Assembly: GCF_029893585.1 (NCBI RefSeq)
Contig: NZ_JARXYX010000042.1
Span: forward strand, 1 to 64,000
DNA length: 64,000 bases
Direction of reading: 5' to 3'
Source: Streptomyces sp. LBL
GTDB lineage: Bacteria > Actinomycetota > Actinomycetes > Streptomycetales > Streptomycetaceae
The position numbers and the translations under genes were made by a program. Below are positions 23,801 to 31,653 of this stretch, piece after piece. Every line of letters starts with the position of its first letter. The first letter of the stretch is position 1. The notes beneath the pieces were generated by a model. The model did no database searches, was not told the origin of the DNA, and saw only the letters and a list, made by a program, of their open reading frames with translations.

Positions 23801-25976
23801 GGGCGTCCATGCCGTACCGCTCGGACAGCTTGGCGCCGAGGGCGAGTGCCCACGGGGCGTGGACCTGGGCGCCGAAGGGGGAGTGCACGACGACCCGCCA
23901 GTCGCCGAGTTCGTCGCGGAAGCGCTCCACGACGATCGTGCGGTCGTCCGGGACGTGGCCACAGGCCTCCCGCTGCTCGGCGAGGTAGGACAGGACGTTG
24001 TTCGCGGCCCAGGCGTCCAGTCCCGCAGCGAGGAGGCGCAGACGGGCGTCCTCCTTGGGCAGGGAGCCGACCTCGCGCAGGAACGCGCCCACCGCGCGGC
24101 CCAGCTCGAGCGGGCGGCCCAACTGGTCGCCCTTCCAGAACGGGAGCCGGCCCGGGACGCCCGGCGCGGGGGAGACGAGGACGCGGTCGCGGGTGATGTC
24201 CTCGATGCGCCAGGAGCTGGTGCCGAGGGTGAAGACGTCGCCGACGCGGGACTCGTAGACCATCTCCTCGTCGAGTTCGCCGACCCGGCCGCCACCCTTC
24301 TTCGGGTCGGAGCCGGCGAGGAAGACGCCGAAGAGGCCGCGGTCGGGGATCGTGCCGCCGGAGGTGACGGCGAGGCGCTGCGCACCGGGGCGGCCGGTGA
24401 TCGTGCCGGCGACGCGGTCCCAGACCACGCGCGGACGCAGTTCCGCGAAGGCGTCGGACGGGTAGCGGCCGGCGAGCATGTCGAGCACCGCGGTGAAGGC
24501 GGACTCGGGGAGCGAGGCGAAGGGGGCGGCCCGCCGGACCATGGTCAGCAGGTCGTCCAGCTGCCAGGTGTCCATCGAGGTCATCGCGACGAGCTGCTGG
24601 GCGAGGACGTCCAGGGGGTTTGCGGGGACCTTCAGCGACTCGATGGAACCCGTCCGCATGCGCTCCGTGACGACTGCCGCCTGGACCAGGTCGCCGCGGT
24701 ACTTCGGGAAGACCACACCCGTGGAGACGGCTCCGACCTGGTGTCCCGCTCGTCCTACGCGCTGCAGGCCGGAAGCGACGGAGGGAGGCGACTCGACTTG
24801 GATGACGAGGTCCACCGCGCCCATGTCGATGCCCAGTTCGAGGCTGGAGGTGGCCACCACGGCGGGGAGGCGGCCGGCCTTGAGGTCCTCTTCGACGAGG
24901 GCGCGCTGTTCCTTGGAGACCGAGCCGTGGTGGGCGCGGGCGATGACCGGGGGCGCGCCCTGTGCCGCGCCCGAGCCGCCCATCAGTTCCGCGGGGGCGT
25001 GGTGCTCGTCCAGCGGTTCTCCGGTGGCTCGCTCGTACGCGATTTCGTTGAGGCGGTTGCAGAGCCGTTCGGCGAGGCGGCGGGAGTTGGCGAAGACGAT
25101 GGTGGAGCGGTGGGCCTGGACGAGGTCGGCGATCCGCTCCTCCACGTGCGGCCAGATCGAGGGGCGTTCCGCGGCGTCGGAGCCGTCGGAGCCGTCGGAG
25201 CCGTCGGCGATCGGGGAGCCGCCCAGTTCGCCCAGGTCCTCGACAGGGACGACGACCGAGAGGTCGAACTCCTTGCCGGACTCGGGCTGGACGATCTCCA
25301 CCTTGCGGCGGGGCGAGAGATAGCGGGCCACCTCGTCCACCGGGCGGACCGTCGCGGAGAGGCCGATGCGGCGGGCCGGCCTGGGGAGGAGCTCGTCCAG
25401 ACGCTCCAGGGAGAGCGCGAGGTGGGCGCCGCGCTTGGTACCGGCGACCGCGTGGACCTCGTCGAGGATCACTGTCTCGATGCCGGTCAGCGCCTCGCGG
25501 GTGGCCGAGGTCAGCATCAGGAACAGCGACTCCGGGGTGGTGATCAGGATGTCCGGAGGGCGGGTGGACAGGGCGCGGCGCTCGGCGGCGGGGGTGTCGC
25601 CGGAGCGGATGCCGACCTTTACCTCCGGTTCGGGCAGGCCTCGGCGTACGGATTCCTGACGGATGCCGGTGAGGGGGCTGCGGAGGTTGCGTTCCACGTC
25701 GACGGCGAGGGCCTTGAGCGGGGAGACGTACAGGACCCGGCAGCGTTTTTTGGGGTCGGCGGGTGGGGGTGTGGAGGCGAGCTGGTCGAGTGCGGCGAGA
25801 AAGGCTGCGAGGGTCTTGCCGGAGCCGGTGGGAGCTACGACCAACACGTCCGAGCCCGCTGCGATGGCCTGCCACGCGCCGGCCTGGGCGGCGGTGGGCG
25901 CGTCGAAGGCGCCCGTGAACCAGCCGCGGGTTGTGGGGGAGAAGCCGTCCAGGGCTCGGCGTGCGTCGCTGACCAT
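20823..25976 (-). CDS. lhr: Large ATP-dependent helicase Lhr
   Basis: A 1717-residue superfamily 2 helicase implicated in DNA repair, with single-stranded-DNA-driven 3'-5' unwinding in mycobacteria. The N-terminal helicase core has Walker A APTGSGKT, DEVH box ILDEVHAV, the SATV motif and the QRVGRAGH motif VI. A winged-helix/beta-barrel core and the long Lhr C-terminal part follow. Near residues 1410-1610 there is an insert of about 200 residues rich in Pro, Gly, Asp and Thr, before a short conserved end (about 1630-1717). A short Asp-Gly-Ser run sits near 255. The start at 25976 begins just before the conserved SPTTRGWF segment; a GTG at 26042 would add 22 residues. It lies upstream of the Nei-type gene, suggesting a repair pair. 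Confidence 0.93.
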   Translation of the reverse strand: MVSDARRALDGFSPTTRGWFTGAFDAPTAAQAGAWQAIAAGSDVLVVAPTGSGKTLAAFLAALDQLASTPPPADPKKRCRVLYVSPLKALAVDVERNLRSPLTGIRQESVRRGLPEPEVKVGIRSGDTPAAERRALSTRPPDILITTPESLFLMLTSATREALTGIETVILDEVHAVAGTKRGAHLALSLERLDELLPRPARRIGLSATVRPVDEVARYLSPRRKVEIVQPESGKEFDLSVVVPVEDLGELGGSPIADGSDGSDGSDAAERPSIWPHVEERIADLVQAHRSTIVFANSRRLAERLCNRLNEIAYERATGEPLDEHHAPAELMGGSGAAQGAPPVIARAHHGSVSKEQRALVEEDLKAGRLPAVVATSSLELGIDMGAVDLVIQVESPPSVASGLQRVGRAGHQVGAVSTGVVFPKYRGDLVQAAVVTERMRTGSIESLKVPANPLDVLAQQLVAMTSMDTWQLDDLLTMVRRAAPFASLPESAFTAVLDMLAGRYPSDAFAELRPRVVWDRVAGTITGRPGAQRLAVTSGGTIPDRGLFGVFLAGSDPKKGGGRVGELDEEMVYESRVGDVFTLGTSSWRIEDITRDRVLVSPAPGVPGRLPFWKGDQLGRPLELGRAVGAFLREVGSLPKEDARLRLLAAGLDAWAANNVLSYLAEQREACGHVPDDRTIVVERFRDELGDWRVVVHSPFGAQVHAPWALALGAKLSERYGMDAQVLHADDGIVLRLPDADLMGLDLLDQDPARTGTEYDADQAPVGAADVVFDKGEVHQIVTDQVGGSALFASRFRECAARALLLPRRTPGKRTPLWQQRQRAAQLLQVASEFGSFPIVLEAVRECLQDVFDVPGLVELMGDLESRKVRLVEVTTPEPSPFARSLLFGYVAQFLYEGDSPLAERRAAALSLDSRLLAELLGQAELRELLDAEVLAELERELQWCTEDRRVKDAEGIADLLRLLGPLTDTELAERGAEPQWAQELAAARRAIRVRVAGADHWAAIEDAGRLRDALGTALPVGVPEAFTEPVKDPLGDLLARYARTHGPFTSATVADRFGLGVAVTEGALQRLAGTGRVVQGEFHPAGIGQEWCDAAVLRRLRRRSLAALRHELEPVPPPALAQFLPQWQHIGRGHGLRGIDGLVRAVEQVQGASVPASALEKLVLPSRVANYTPAMLDELTAAGEIVWAGAGSLPGKDGWVSLYLADAAPLLLPPPHPLELTALHQSVLDALSGGYGLFFRQIADQVRATTHPEATDPQLADVIWDLAWSGRLTNDTLTPMRSLLGSGRTAGSTAHRAKRTIPRGRYGSLTAAARPASRSGPPTVAGRWSLLPDRDTDPTVRAHALARVLLDRHGVVTRGAVSAEGVEGGFSAVYRILAAFEESGQARRGYVVEGLGAAQFAMDGAVDRLRAVANARDRGDALPLPPRADDTPGDAPGCTPDGTPDGTLGDTPDRTPHGSASFTDFVPDAFSPLPDFSQNAFDAPAPFGTDGPEPSDGQNPPSGRTTPTDPGFGDDWPPSPATRSEWISPRDLTPPTAPGPGTSTSTPYGSAPGPRGPARGGPYDPYGSYTPYGSASIAPRPRPTPDSRAVLLAAADPANAYGAALPWPEPPTGAGHKPGRKAGSLVVLVDGELTLYMERGGKTVLAWPSDPDGTATDDSRLRTAAEALAAAAKAGSLGTVTVERVNGASALTSSIGTLLEATGFIATPRGLRLRA

Positions 25977-26159
25977 GTGTCCATCCTGCACCTCGGGACT
26001 GACAACGGTCTGCGTCGTCTCGGCGGCGATCTCCGCGACCACTCCGGCGACGGATACACGGCCCCGGACCGCCGCGCCCGCAACAGGTCAACTCCGGGCC
26101 ACCGGCATACCGCCCAGAGCGCGCCACCTCACCCGAACCCGCCATCCGTGATCTTGCGT

Positions 26160-26324
26160 GGGAATCCCGGCCTTCAGGCCGGGCGGGAAACGCATCCTGA
26201 TGGCGGAGCCGCGAAGCGGCGTAGTACGCTGCGGATCTGCCTCGGCAGCGGTCAGGGCTTGGCCGTCACGAGACTCCTCGGAGTCGACTGAGAAGCCCCT
26301 TCGTTCACGAAGGGGAGGAGTCAC
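26160..26324 (+). mobile_element. IS200/IS605-like end / omega-RNA-like relic
   Basis: 165 non-coding bases hold four compact hairpins: CCCGGCC-TTCA-GGCCGGG (26166-26183), GCCGC-GAA-GCGGC (about 26208-26220), GACTC-CTCG-GAGTC (26272-26285) and CCCCTTCG-TTCA-CGAAGGGG (26296-26315). The last is followed by AGGAGTCAC. Hairpins with TTCA loops ending in GGAGTCAC-like sequence are typical of the right ends of IS200/IS605-family elements in Streptomyces, where they overlap the guide RNA of TnpB. No tnpA or tnpB remains. The element ends 6 bases from the stop codon of the next gene, as if it had inserted there. I infer a relic; a free-standing structured RNA is the alternative. Confidence 0.55.
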
Positions 26325-26329
26325 GAGCC

Positions 26330-27280
26330 TCAGCTCAGGGGGCGACCGCGACCGTACGCGCGCAGGGTGCGCAGCGCCCGGATCGTCACCATGGGGCGGG
26401 CCTCCAGGGCCGTGCCCGGGGCCCACTGGCGCCAGCGGACCGGCCAGCCGCCGTCCTCCAGCTGGTCCTGGGCCAGGAAGTCCAGGGAGCGGGACATCTC
26501 GTTGTCCGTGAACCACGCGCGCGCGAGTGAGTCCGGCGTCCGCGCGTAGTCGTACGGGAAGTGGTGCTCGCCGGGGGCGTACCCCGGGGGAACCGGACAC
26601 GTGTCGAGTTGGTCCGGGTCCAGAACCGCGAGGCGTTGCTCACGCACCAGACGGCCCAGGCGGTCGGCGACCGCCTCCGCGCGCGGGCGGTCGGGCGCGG
26701 AGTCCAGGAAGTCCACGGCTGCCTGGATCTCGTACGGGTGGGACCGCTCCAGGGACTCCACCGCCTGCCAGCAGAAGTCCGTGGCCCTGAACAACCAGGC
26801 GTGCCATACCTCGTTGCGGTGCAGGAGACCCACCACCGGACCGGTGGCGAGGAGCTCGCTCGGCGGATCGTCCAGGACCGGGATGAACGGGGCCGTCGGA
26901 TAGCCGCGCTGGCTGGGATGGATCGCCGGCAGGGCGCCGTCCGCTGTGGTCACGGAGGTCAGGTACCGGCACACGCGCTCCACGCGTTGTCCGCCGCAGC
27001 GCCCGATGGCGTCCAGGACCCGCAGGGCGTGACCGGTGTGCAGTGGCTGGCTCACCGGCCCCCGTAGATCGGGCTCCAGCGCGTGGCCGTATCCGCCGTC
27101 CGCGTTGCGGTAGGCGTCCAGCGCCGTCTCCACCGGGTCGGCGCTTCCGCGCAGGAAGTGGTACGCGAAAAGGCGCTGCTCCAGCACGCGGGCGGTGAGC
27201 CAGCAGAAGTGCTCGGCGCGGGCGAGCGGGGAGTACGCCGGGGGCGTCGGGGGGAGTGCGGAAGCTCCGGTTTCGGCCAT
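26330..27280 (-). CDS. Hypothetical alpha/alpha-toroid (prenyltransferase-like) protein
   Basis: 316 residues, function unknown. It contains repeated short motifs of the squalene-cyclase/prenyltransferase toroid kind: YRNADGGYGHALEPD near 60, LPAIHPSQRGYPTAP near 120 and LEDGGWPVRW near 280. No DxDD-type acid motif of true terpene cyclases is visible, so it is more likely a binding or structural toroid than a cyclase. There is no signal peptide or membrane segment. On the minus strand TACGGT lies exactly 7 bases before the ATG, and there is no RBS, so the mRNA is probably leaderless. It is divergent from the DUF3046 gene and recA region; the IS-like relic abuts its stop codon. Confidence 0.75.
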   Translation of the reverse strand: MAETGASALPPTPPAYSPLARAEHFCWLTARVLEQRLFAYHFLRGSADPVETALDAYRNADGGYGHALEPDLRGPVSQPLHTGHALRVLDAIGRCGGQRVERVCRYLTSVTTADGALPAIHPSQRGYPTAPFIPVLDDPPSELLATGPVVGLLHRNEVWHAWLFRATDFCWQAVESLERSHPYEIQAAVDFLDSAPDRPRAEAVADRLGRLVREQRLAVLDPDQLDTCPVPPGYAPGEHHFPYDYARTPDSLARAWFTDNEMSRSLDFLAQDQLEDGGWPVRWRQWAPGTALEARPMVTIRALRTLRAYGRGRPLS

Positions 27281-27287
27281 GCGTCAG

Positions 27288-27293
27288 ACCGTA
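27288..27293 (-). promoter_or_regulatory. -10 box, leaderless toroid-protein gene
   Basis: TACGGT on the minus strand is 7 bases before the ATG at 27280. No clear -35 box is seen. Confidence 0.45.
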
Positions 27294-27360
27294 GGACGGA
27301 AAGCGGTCTCGGTAAGCGGTCCCGGCTCAGGCCCACCCTCAGGGGCGGGATACTGGAGGT

Positions 27361-27555
27361 ATGCGGTTGACGGTCTTCTGGCAGCGGATGGCGGATCACT
27401 TCGGTCCGGGCTACGCCGACACCTTCGCGCGCGACCACGTCATGATGGAGCTCGGCGGGCGCACGGTGCACGAGGCGCTCGACTCCGGATGGGACGCCAA
27501 GGAGGTCTGGCGTGTGGTCTGCGGCGTCATGAACGTTCCGAGGGAGAAACGCTGA
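27361..27555 (+). CDS. DUF3046 small protein
   Basis: A 64-residue protein matching the actinobacterial DUF3046 family, recognised by RLTVFWQRMADHFG, ARDHVMMELGGRTV and a C-terminal AKEVWRVVC. The function is unknown. In my memory the family is usually encoded just upstream of recA, as here, with one membrane-protein gene between. The ATG follows GGAGGT with no gap, and GATACT ends 6 bases before it, so a leaderless start is more likely than RBS use. It is soluble, rich in charged residues, and has no repeat or signal sequence. It is a short gene but not in doubt. Confidence 0.88.
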   Translation: MRLTVFWQRMADHFGPGYADTFARDHVMMELGGRTVHEALDSGWDAKEVWRVVCGVMNVPREKR

Positions 27556-27648
27556 TCAGCTCTGAACGTTTCGTGACAGAAGCACTGATCGTTCAAGAAG
27601 ATCGCCCGCGGGTAACCGATTGTCGGACATGTGGGCGAGACTTGCACC

Positions 27649-28938
27649 GTGGCACCCACTGACGAGACCGGCCAGGTCACCCAGCATGCAGCTCCGTCCG
27701 GCACGACGCCGCCTCCCCGGCCCCAGGCCGACGGCGGCGCCTGGGGGCCGAACGCCCGCATGCCCCGCTGGCTGCCGCGCGCCCTGGTGCTCGCCCTCGC
27801 CCTCATCGCCGTGTTCCAGCTGGGAAGTTGGGCCTTCCACCAGCTCACCGCTCTGCTGATCAACATCCTCATCGCGTTCTTCCTGGCCCTGGCCATCGAA
27901 CCCGCGGTGAGCTGGATGTCCTCGCGCGGCATGCGCAGGGGACTGGCCACGTTCCTCGTGTTCTTCGCCGTGCTCATCGTGGCCGCGGGGTTCGTCACGC
28001 TGCTCGGTTCGATGCTCGCGGGTCAGATCATCAAGATCGTCGAGGACTTCCCGGCCTACCTCGACTCGGTCATCAACTGGATCAACACGCACTTCCACAC
28101 CGAGTTGCGACGCGTTGACGTCCAGGAGGGCCTGCTCCGGTCCAACTGGCTGCGCAACTACGTGCAGAACAGCGCCACCGGCGTCCTGGACGTCTCCGGG
28201 CAGGTCCTCGGCGGACTTTTCCAGCTGCTGACGATCGCGCTGTTCTCGTTCTACTTCGCCGCCGACGGCCCACGGCTGCGCCGCGCGATCTGCTCCGTGC
28301 TGCCACCCGCCCGGCAGGCGGAGGTGCTGCGCGCGTGGGAGATCGCCGTGAACAAGACTGGCGGCTACATCTACTCGCGCGGCCTGATGGCGCTCATCTC
28401 CGGAGTCGCGCACTACATCCTGTTGGAGGCCCTGAGTGTGCCGTACGCGCCCGTACTCGCCGTCTGGGTCGGGCTGGTCTCGCAGTTCATCCCCACCATC
28501 GGCACGTATCTCGCGGGCGCCCTGCCGATGCTCATCGCCTTCACGGTCGACCCCTGGTACGCGCTGTGGGTGCTGATCTTCGTCGTGGTCTACCAGCAGT
28601 TCGAGAACTACGTCCTGCAACCCAAGCTGACCTCGAAGACCGTCGACATCCACCCCGCGGTCGCCTTCGGCTCAGTCATCGCCGGCACCGCCCTCCTCGG
28701 TGCCGTCGGCGCGCTGATCGCCATCCCGGCGATCGCCACGCTCCAGGCATTCCTGGGGGCCTACGTGAAGCGGTACGACGTCACGGACGACCCCCGGGTA
28801 CAGGGGCACCGGAGGCCGGGGGAGGGGCTGTTCACGCGCGCGCGTGCGCTGTGGGGGCGGGGGCCGGAGGCACAGGACTCGGTCGCCGGCTCCTCTTCGG
28901 GCCGTACCGCCGACGGGTCCTCCTCGGACGGTACGTGA
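27649..28938 (+). CDS. AI-2E family transporter
   Basis: A 429-residue polytopic membrane protein of the AI-2E/PerM family, with about eight membrane segments: two near the N-terminus (about 45-85), one near 105-130, and a cluster from about 195 to 375. Family motifs include FLALAIEPAVSW, FIPTIGTYLAGALP and YQQFENYVLQPKL. Members export small molecules or act as Na+/H+ antiporters; the substrate here is unknown. The Pro/Gly-rich N-terminal 40 residues and the Ser/Gly-rich C-terminal tail are probably cytosolic. The GTG at 27649 is 6 bases after GAGACT, the same layout as miaA; the in-frame GTG at 27631 would add six residues. It lies between the DUF3046 gene and recA. Confidence 0.88.
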   Translation: MAPTDETGQVTQHAAPSGTTPPPRPQADGGAWGPNARMPRWLPRALVLALALIAVFQLGSWAFHQLTALLINILIAFFLALAIEPAVSWMSSRGMRRGLATFLVFFAVLIVAAGFVTLLGSMLAGQIIKIVEDFPAYLDSVINWINTHFHTELRRVDVQEGLLRSNWLRNYVQNSATGVLDVSGQVLGGLFQLLTIALFSFYFAADGPRLRRAICSVLPPARQAEVLRAWEIAVNKTGGYIYSRGLMALISGVAHYILLEALSVPYAPVLAVWVGLVSQFIPTIGTYLAGALPMLIAFTVDPWYALWVLIFVVVYQQFENYVLQPKLTSKTVDIHPAVAFGSVIAGTALLGAVGALIAIPAIATLQAFLGAYVKRYDVTDDPRVQGHRRPGEGLFTRARALWGRGPEAQDSVAGSSSGRTADGSSSDGT

Positions 28939-29080
28939 GGCCGGGCCGGTCCCTGCGCAGACCCGGGGGGTGAGGAGGTGACGCCCGTTGGTCAGTAGGT
29001 GAGGCCGGCCCATACCCCGGCGCCGACGGCGGCGGCGTAACACGGGCCCACCGGGCCACCCGGCCACCGAGTTGCCGGGG

Positions 29081-29233
29081 ATGGCGCTCGCCGTGCGCTC
29101 GGGGTTCGCGATCCTGCCTGTCGTCCTGGCTTCGGGCGCCGCGACGATCGCGCGCGGGGTCGTACTCACCCGCGCCGGTCGCCAGGAGGCGGCGTACCAC
29201 TCGACGGCTCCGCTCAGGCCGCTGCACGGGTGA
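29081..29233 (+). CDS. Possible 50-residue small protein or gene remnant
   Basis: This open frame has strongly GC-biased third positions, as real Streptomyces genes do. It encodes a hydrophobic stretch (RSGFAILPVVLASGAATIA) followed by a polar tail. GCCGGGG precedes the ATG, a weak RBS. It lies in the long gene-free stretch between the AI-2E transporter and recA. I do not recognise it; it may be the end of a lost membrane-protein gene. The rest of 28939-29402 shows only GC-rich hairpins. Confidence 0.3.
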   Translation: MALAVRSGFAILPVVLASGAATIARGVVLTRAGRQEAAYHSTAPLRPLHG

Positions 29234-29402
29234 GCCTGCACCGTGCCGGAAAGACGCGAGCGCCTTGAGTTTTCCACCCCTCAAGCGTCACGAGAACGCT
29301 CCGCCCCGTCGTCCTCCGGCCGAAGACACCCGCCGTACACACCGCGGGAAGCAGCCAGGCGGGAACTGTCCCGGGACGTCTCCGCAGTACCGCGTGGTGC
29401 GC

Positions 29403-29432
29403 TTGACACGAAAATCGAACATCCGTTCTTAT
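29403..29432 (+). promoter_or_regulatory. recA promoter with LexA (SOS) box
   Basis: TTGACA (29403-29408) and TCTTAT (29427-29432) are 18 bases apart. Between and over them lies TCGAAC-ATCC-GTTCTT (29415-29430), a near-perfect actinobacterial LexA box (TCGAAC-N4-GTTCGA). LexA bound here would cover the promoter, so recA should be induced by DNA damage. Confidence 0.9.
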
Positions 29433-29477
29433 AGAGGTTCAGGCAAGGCTCTTGATGGGGATTTCGGCGCGGTTTGA

Positions 29478-29502
29478 GTGGATAAGTGCCCGAGTTATCC
29501 AC
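29478..29502 (+). promoter_or_regulatory. Inverted DnaA-box-like pair in the recA leader
   Basis: GTGGATAA (29478-29485) and TTATCCAC (29495-29502) are a perfect 8-bp inverted repeat with a 9-base gap. The right copy reads TTATCCACA, the classical DnaA box; the left copy differs at one base. The pair lies in the recA 5' leader, about 90 bases before the ATG. It could bind DnaA or form a leader hairpin. Confidence 0.6.
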
Positions 29503-29592
29503 AGGCCGGACGAGCGTCGAGACGCATTGTCAGTGGCAGGCGTTAGCGTCGTTGACGTGAAGCGATCGACTCAAGCAAATCGGGTGGAACCC

Positions 29593-30720
29593 ATGGCAGG
29601 TACCGACCGCGAGAAGGCCCTGGATGCCGCACTCGCACAGATTGAACGGCAATTCGGCAAGGGCGCGGTCATGCGCATGGGCGATCGGACGAGGGAGCCC
29701 ATCGAGGTCATCCCGACCGGGTCGACCGCGCTCGACGTGGCCCTCGGCGTCGGCGGCCTGCCGCGGGGCCGCGTCATCGAGGTCTATGGACCGGAGTCCT
29801 CCGGCAAGACGACCCTGACCCTGCACGCGGTGGCGAACGCCCAGAAGGCCGGCGGCACGGTCGCGTTCGTGGACGCGGAGCACGCTCTCGACCCCGAGTA
29901 CGCGCAGAAGCTCGGCGTCGACATCGACAACCTGCTCCTGTCCCAGCCGGACAACGGCGAGCAGGCCCTGGAGATCGTGGACATGCTTGTCCGCTCCGGC
30001 GCCCTCGACCTGATCGTCATCGACTCCGTCGCCGCGCTCGTGCCGCGCGCGGAGATCGAGGGCGAGATGGGCGACAGCCACGTCGGTCTGCAGGCCCGCC
30101 TGATGAGCCAGGCGCTGCGGAAGATCACCAGCGCGCTCAACCAGTCCAAGACCACCGCGATCTTCATCAACCAGCTCCGCGAGAAGATCGGCGTGATGTT
30201 CGGCTCCCCGGAGACCACGACCGGTGGCCGGGCGCTGAAGTTCTACGCCTCGGTGCGACTCGACATCCGGCGTATCGAGACGCTGAAGGACGGCACCGAC
30301 GCGGTCGGCAACCGTACCCGCGTCAAGGTCGTCAAGAACAAGGTCGCGCCGCCCTTCAAGCAGGCCGAGTTCGACATTCTCTACGGGCACGGCATCAGCC
30401 GTGAGGGCGGCCTGATCGACATGGGCGTGGAGAACGGCTTCGTCCGCAAGGCCGGTGCCTGGTACACGTACGAGGGCGACCAGCTCGGACAGGGCAAGGA
30501 GAACGCGCGCAACTTCCTGAAGGACAACCCCGACCTGGCCAACGAGATCGAGAAGAGGATCAAGGAGAAGCTGGGCGTCGGGGTCCGACCGGAGGAGCCG
30601 GCTGCCGGGCCGGGCGTGGACGCAGCGGTCTCCGCACCCGCGGACGATGCCGCGAAGACGGTGCCCGCCCCGGTGGCGGCCAAGACGGCCAAGACCAAGG
30701 CCGCCGCAGTCAAGAGCTGA
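29593..30720 (+). CDS. recA: Recombinase RecA
   Basis: A 375-residue RecA, the usual length in Streptomyces. It shows Walker A GPESSGKTT, Walker B LIVIDSVAAL, the MAW region, loop L1 EGEMGDSHVG and loop L2 FINQLREKIGVMFGSPETTTGG, so it should polymerise on single-stranded DNA, exchange strands and trigger LexA cleavage. The C-terminal 50 residues are a Lys/Ala/Pro-rich tail. The start at 29593 follows GGTGGA; the longer open frame upstream is leader RNA. A leader of about 150 bases carries the DnaA-like repeat. recX follows after three bases, so the two are co-transcribed under LexA control. Confidence 0.98.
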   Translation: MAGTDREKALDAALAQIERQFGKGAVMRMGDRTREPIEVIPTGSTALDVALGVGGLPRGRVIEVYGPESSGKTTLTLHAVANAQKAGGTVAFVDAEHALDPEYAQKLGVDIDNLLLSQPDNGEQALEIVDMLVRSGALDLIVIDSVAALVPRAEIEGEMGDSHVGLQARLMSQALRKITSALNQSKTTAIFINQLREKIGVMFGSPETTTGGRALKFYASVRLDIRRIETLKDGTDAVGNRTRVKVVKNKVAPPFKQAEFDILYGHGISREGGLIDMGVENGFVRKAGAWYTYEGDQLGQGKENARNFLKDNPDLANEIEKRIKEKLGVGVRPEEPAAGPGVDAAVSAPADDAAKTVPAPVAAKTAKTKAAAVKS

Positions 30721-30723
30721 TCC

Positions 30724-31653
30724 GTGACGCGGCGAACCGACTGGGCCGAGTACACCTACCCGGACGCCCCGCGTGAGCGAGGCGGAAGAGGCACCAGGGG
30801 CTCGACCGGTCCGAGGGACGTCTCCCCGGCCCGTGGCATGGACGAAGACCACGTCCGTGCGGCGTCGTACGGCATGAGGGGGTCGTACGACGCCGAGGCG
30901 GGCGGCGAGCAGGGCAACGGACGGTGGACGGACGGACCGGAGGACGGGTCGGACAGGCTGGACGCGTGGGAGTACGGGCCGGGCGACGGCTCGGCATTCG
31001 ACGCAGACTCGTCCGTCGGCAGCTCACCCCCCAGGGGCGGGGCTCGTGGCGCGGGCGGCTCACGAGGGCGCCGTCGGCGTGGCCGCGCGGAGCCGTCCGG
31101 TGAGGACGGGGGTTCTTCCTTCTCGTCGAGGGCCGAGAAAGAAGAACCCTCAGCGGACCCGGTCGAGCGGGCACGGGCGATCTGCCTGCGCCTGCTCACC
31201 GGGACCCCGCGCACGCGGAAGCAACTCGCGGACGCCCTGCGCAAACGGGAGATCCCGGATGATGCGGCCGAGGAGGTGCTGTCGCGGTTCGAGGACGTCG
31301 GGCTGATCAACGACAGCGCGTTCGCGGACGCCTGGGTGGAGTCCCGGCACCACGGCCGAGGGCTGGCCCGGCGCGCACTCGCTCAGGAGCTGCGGACCAA
31401 GGGCGTCGACTCCACGCTGATCGACGCGGCCATGGCACAGCTCGACTCCGAGCAGGAGGAGGCGACCGCGGCGGAGCTCGTCGCGCGGAAGCTGCGCGCC
31501 ACCCGAGGCCTCGACCGGGACAAGCGGCTGCGCCGCCTCGCGGGCATGCTGGCCCGCAAGGGCTACCCCGAGGGCATGGCCCTGAGAGTGGTCCGGCAGG
31601 CCCTCGAGGAGGAGGGCGAGCAGACGGAGTTCATCGAGGACGATGGGTTCTGA
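30724..31653 (+). CDS. recX: Recombination regulator RecX, with long N-terminal extension
   Basis: RecX dampens RecA filaments. The RecX domain covers about 150-309, with ARAICLRLLTGTPRTRKQL, the LINDSAFADAWVESRHH core and the C-terminal LARKGYPEGMALRVV. Typical RecX proteins are 150-190 residues. Here the frame starting at GTG 30724, three bases after recA, adds about 145 residues rich in Gly, Arg, Asp and Ser with no fold. The extension keeps coding-like base use, and coupling to recA favours this start, but a shorter product cannot be excluded. I see no closer RBS of quality before the conserved domain. Confidence 0.88.
   Translation: MTRRTDWAEYTYPDAPRERGGRGTRGSTGPRDVSPARGMDEDHVRAASYGMRGSYDAEAGGEQGNGRWTDGPEDGSDRLDAWEYGPGDGSAFDADSSVGSSPPRGGARGAGGSRGRRRRGRAEPSGEDGGSSFSSRAEKEEPSADPVERARAICLRLLTGTPRTRKQLADALRKREIPDDAAEEVLSRFEDVGLINDSAFADAWVESRHHGRGLARRALAQELRTKGVDSTLIDAAMAQLDSEQEEATAAELVARKLRATRGLDRDKRLRRLAGMLARKGYPEGMALRVVRQALEEEGEQTEFIEDDGF

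Noticed and set aside
23496..26291. 931-codon plus-strand frame opposite lhr
   Set aside because: Antisense shadow of the helicase gene; composition is Gly/Val/Asp-rich with no domain, and it runs into the IS-like relic.
29478..29502. Replication origin from DnaA-like boxes
   Set aside because: Only two sites, no AT-rich region and no dnaA/dnaN nearby; oriC of Streptomyces has many boxes between those genes.
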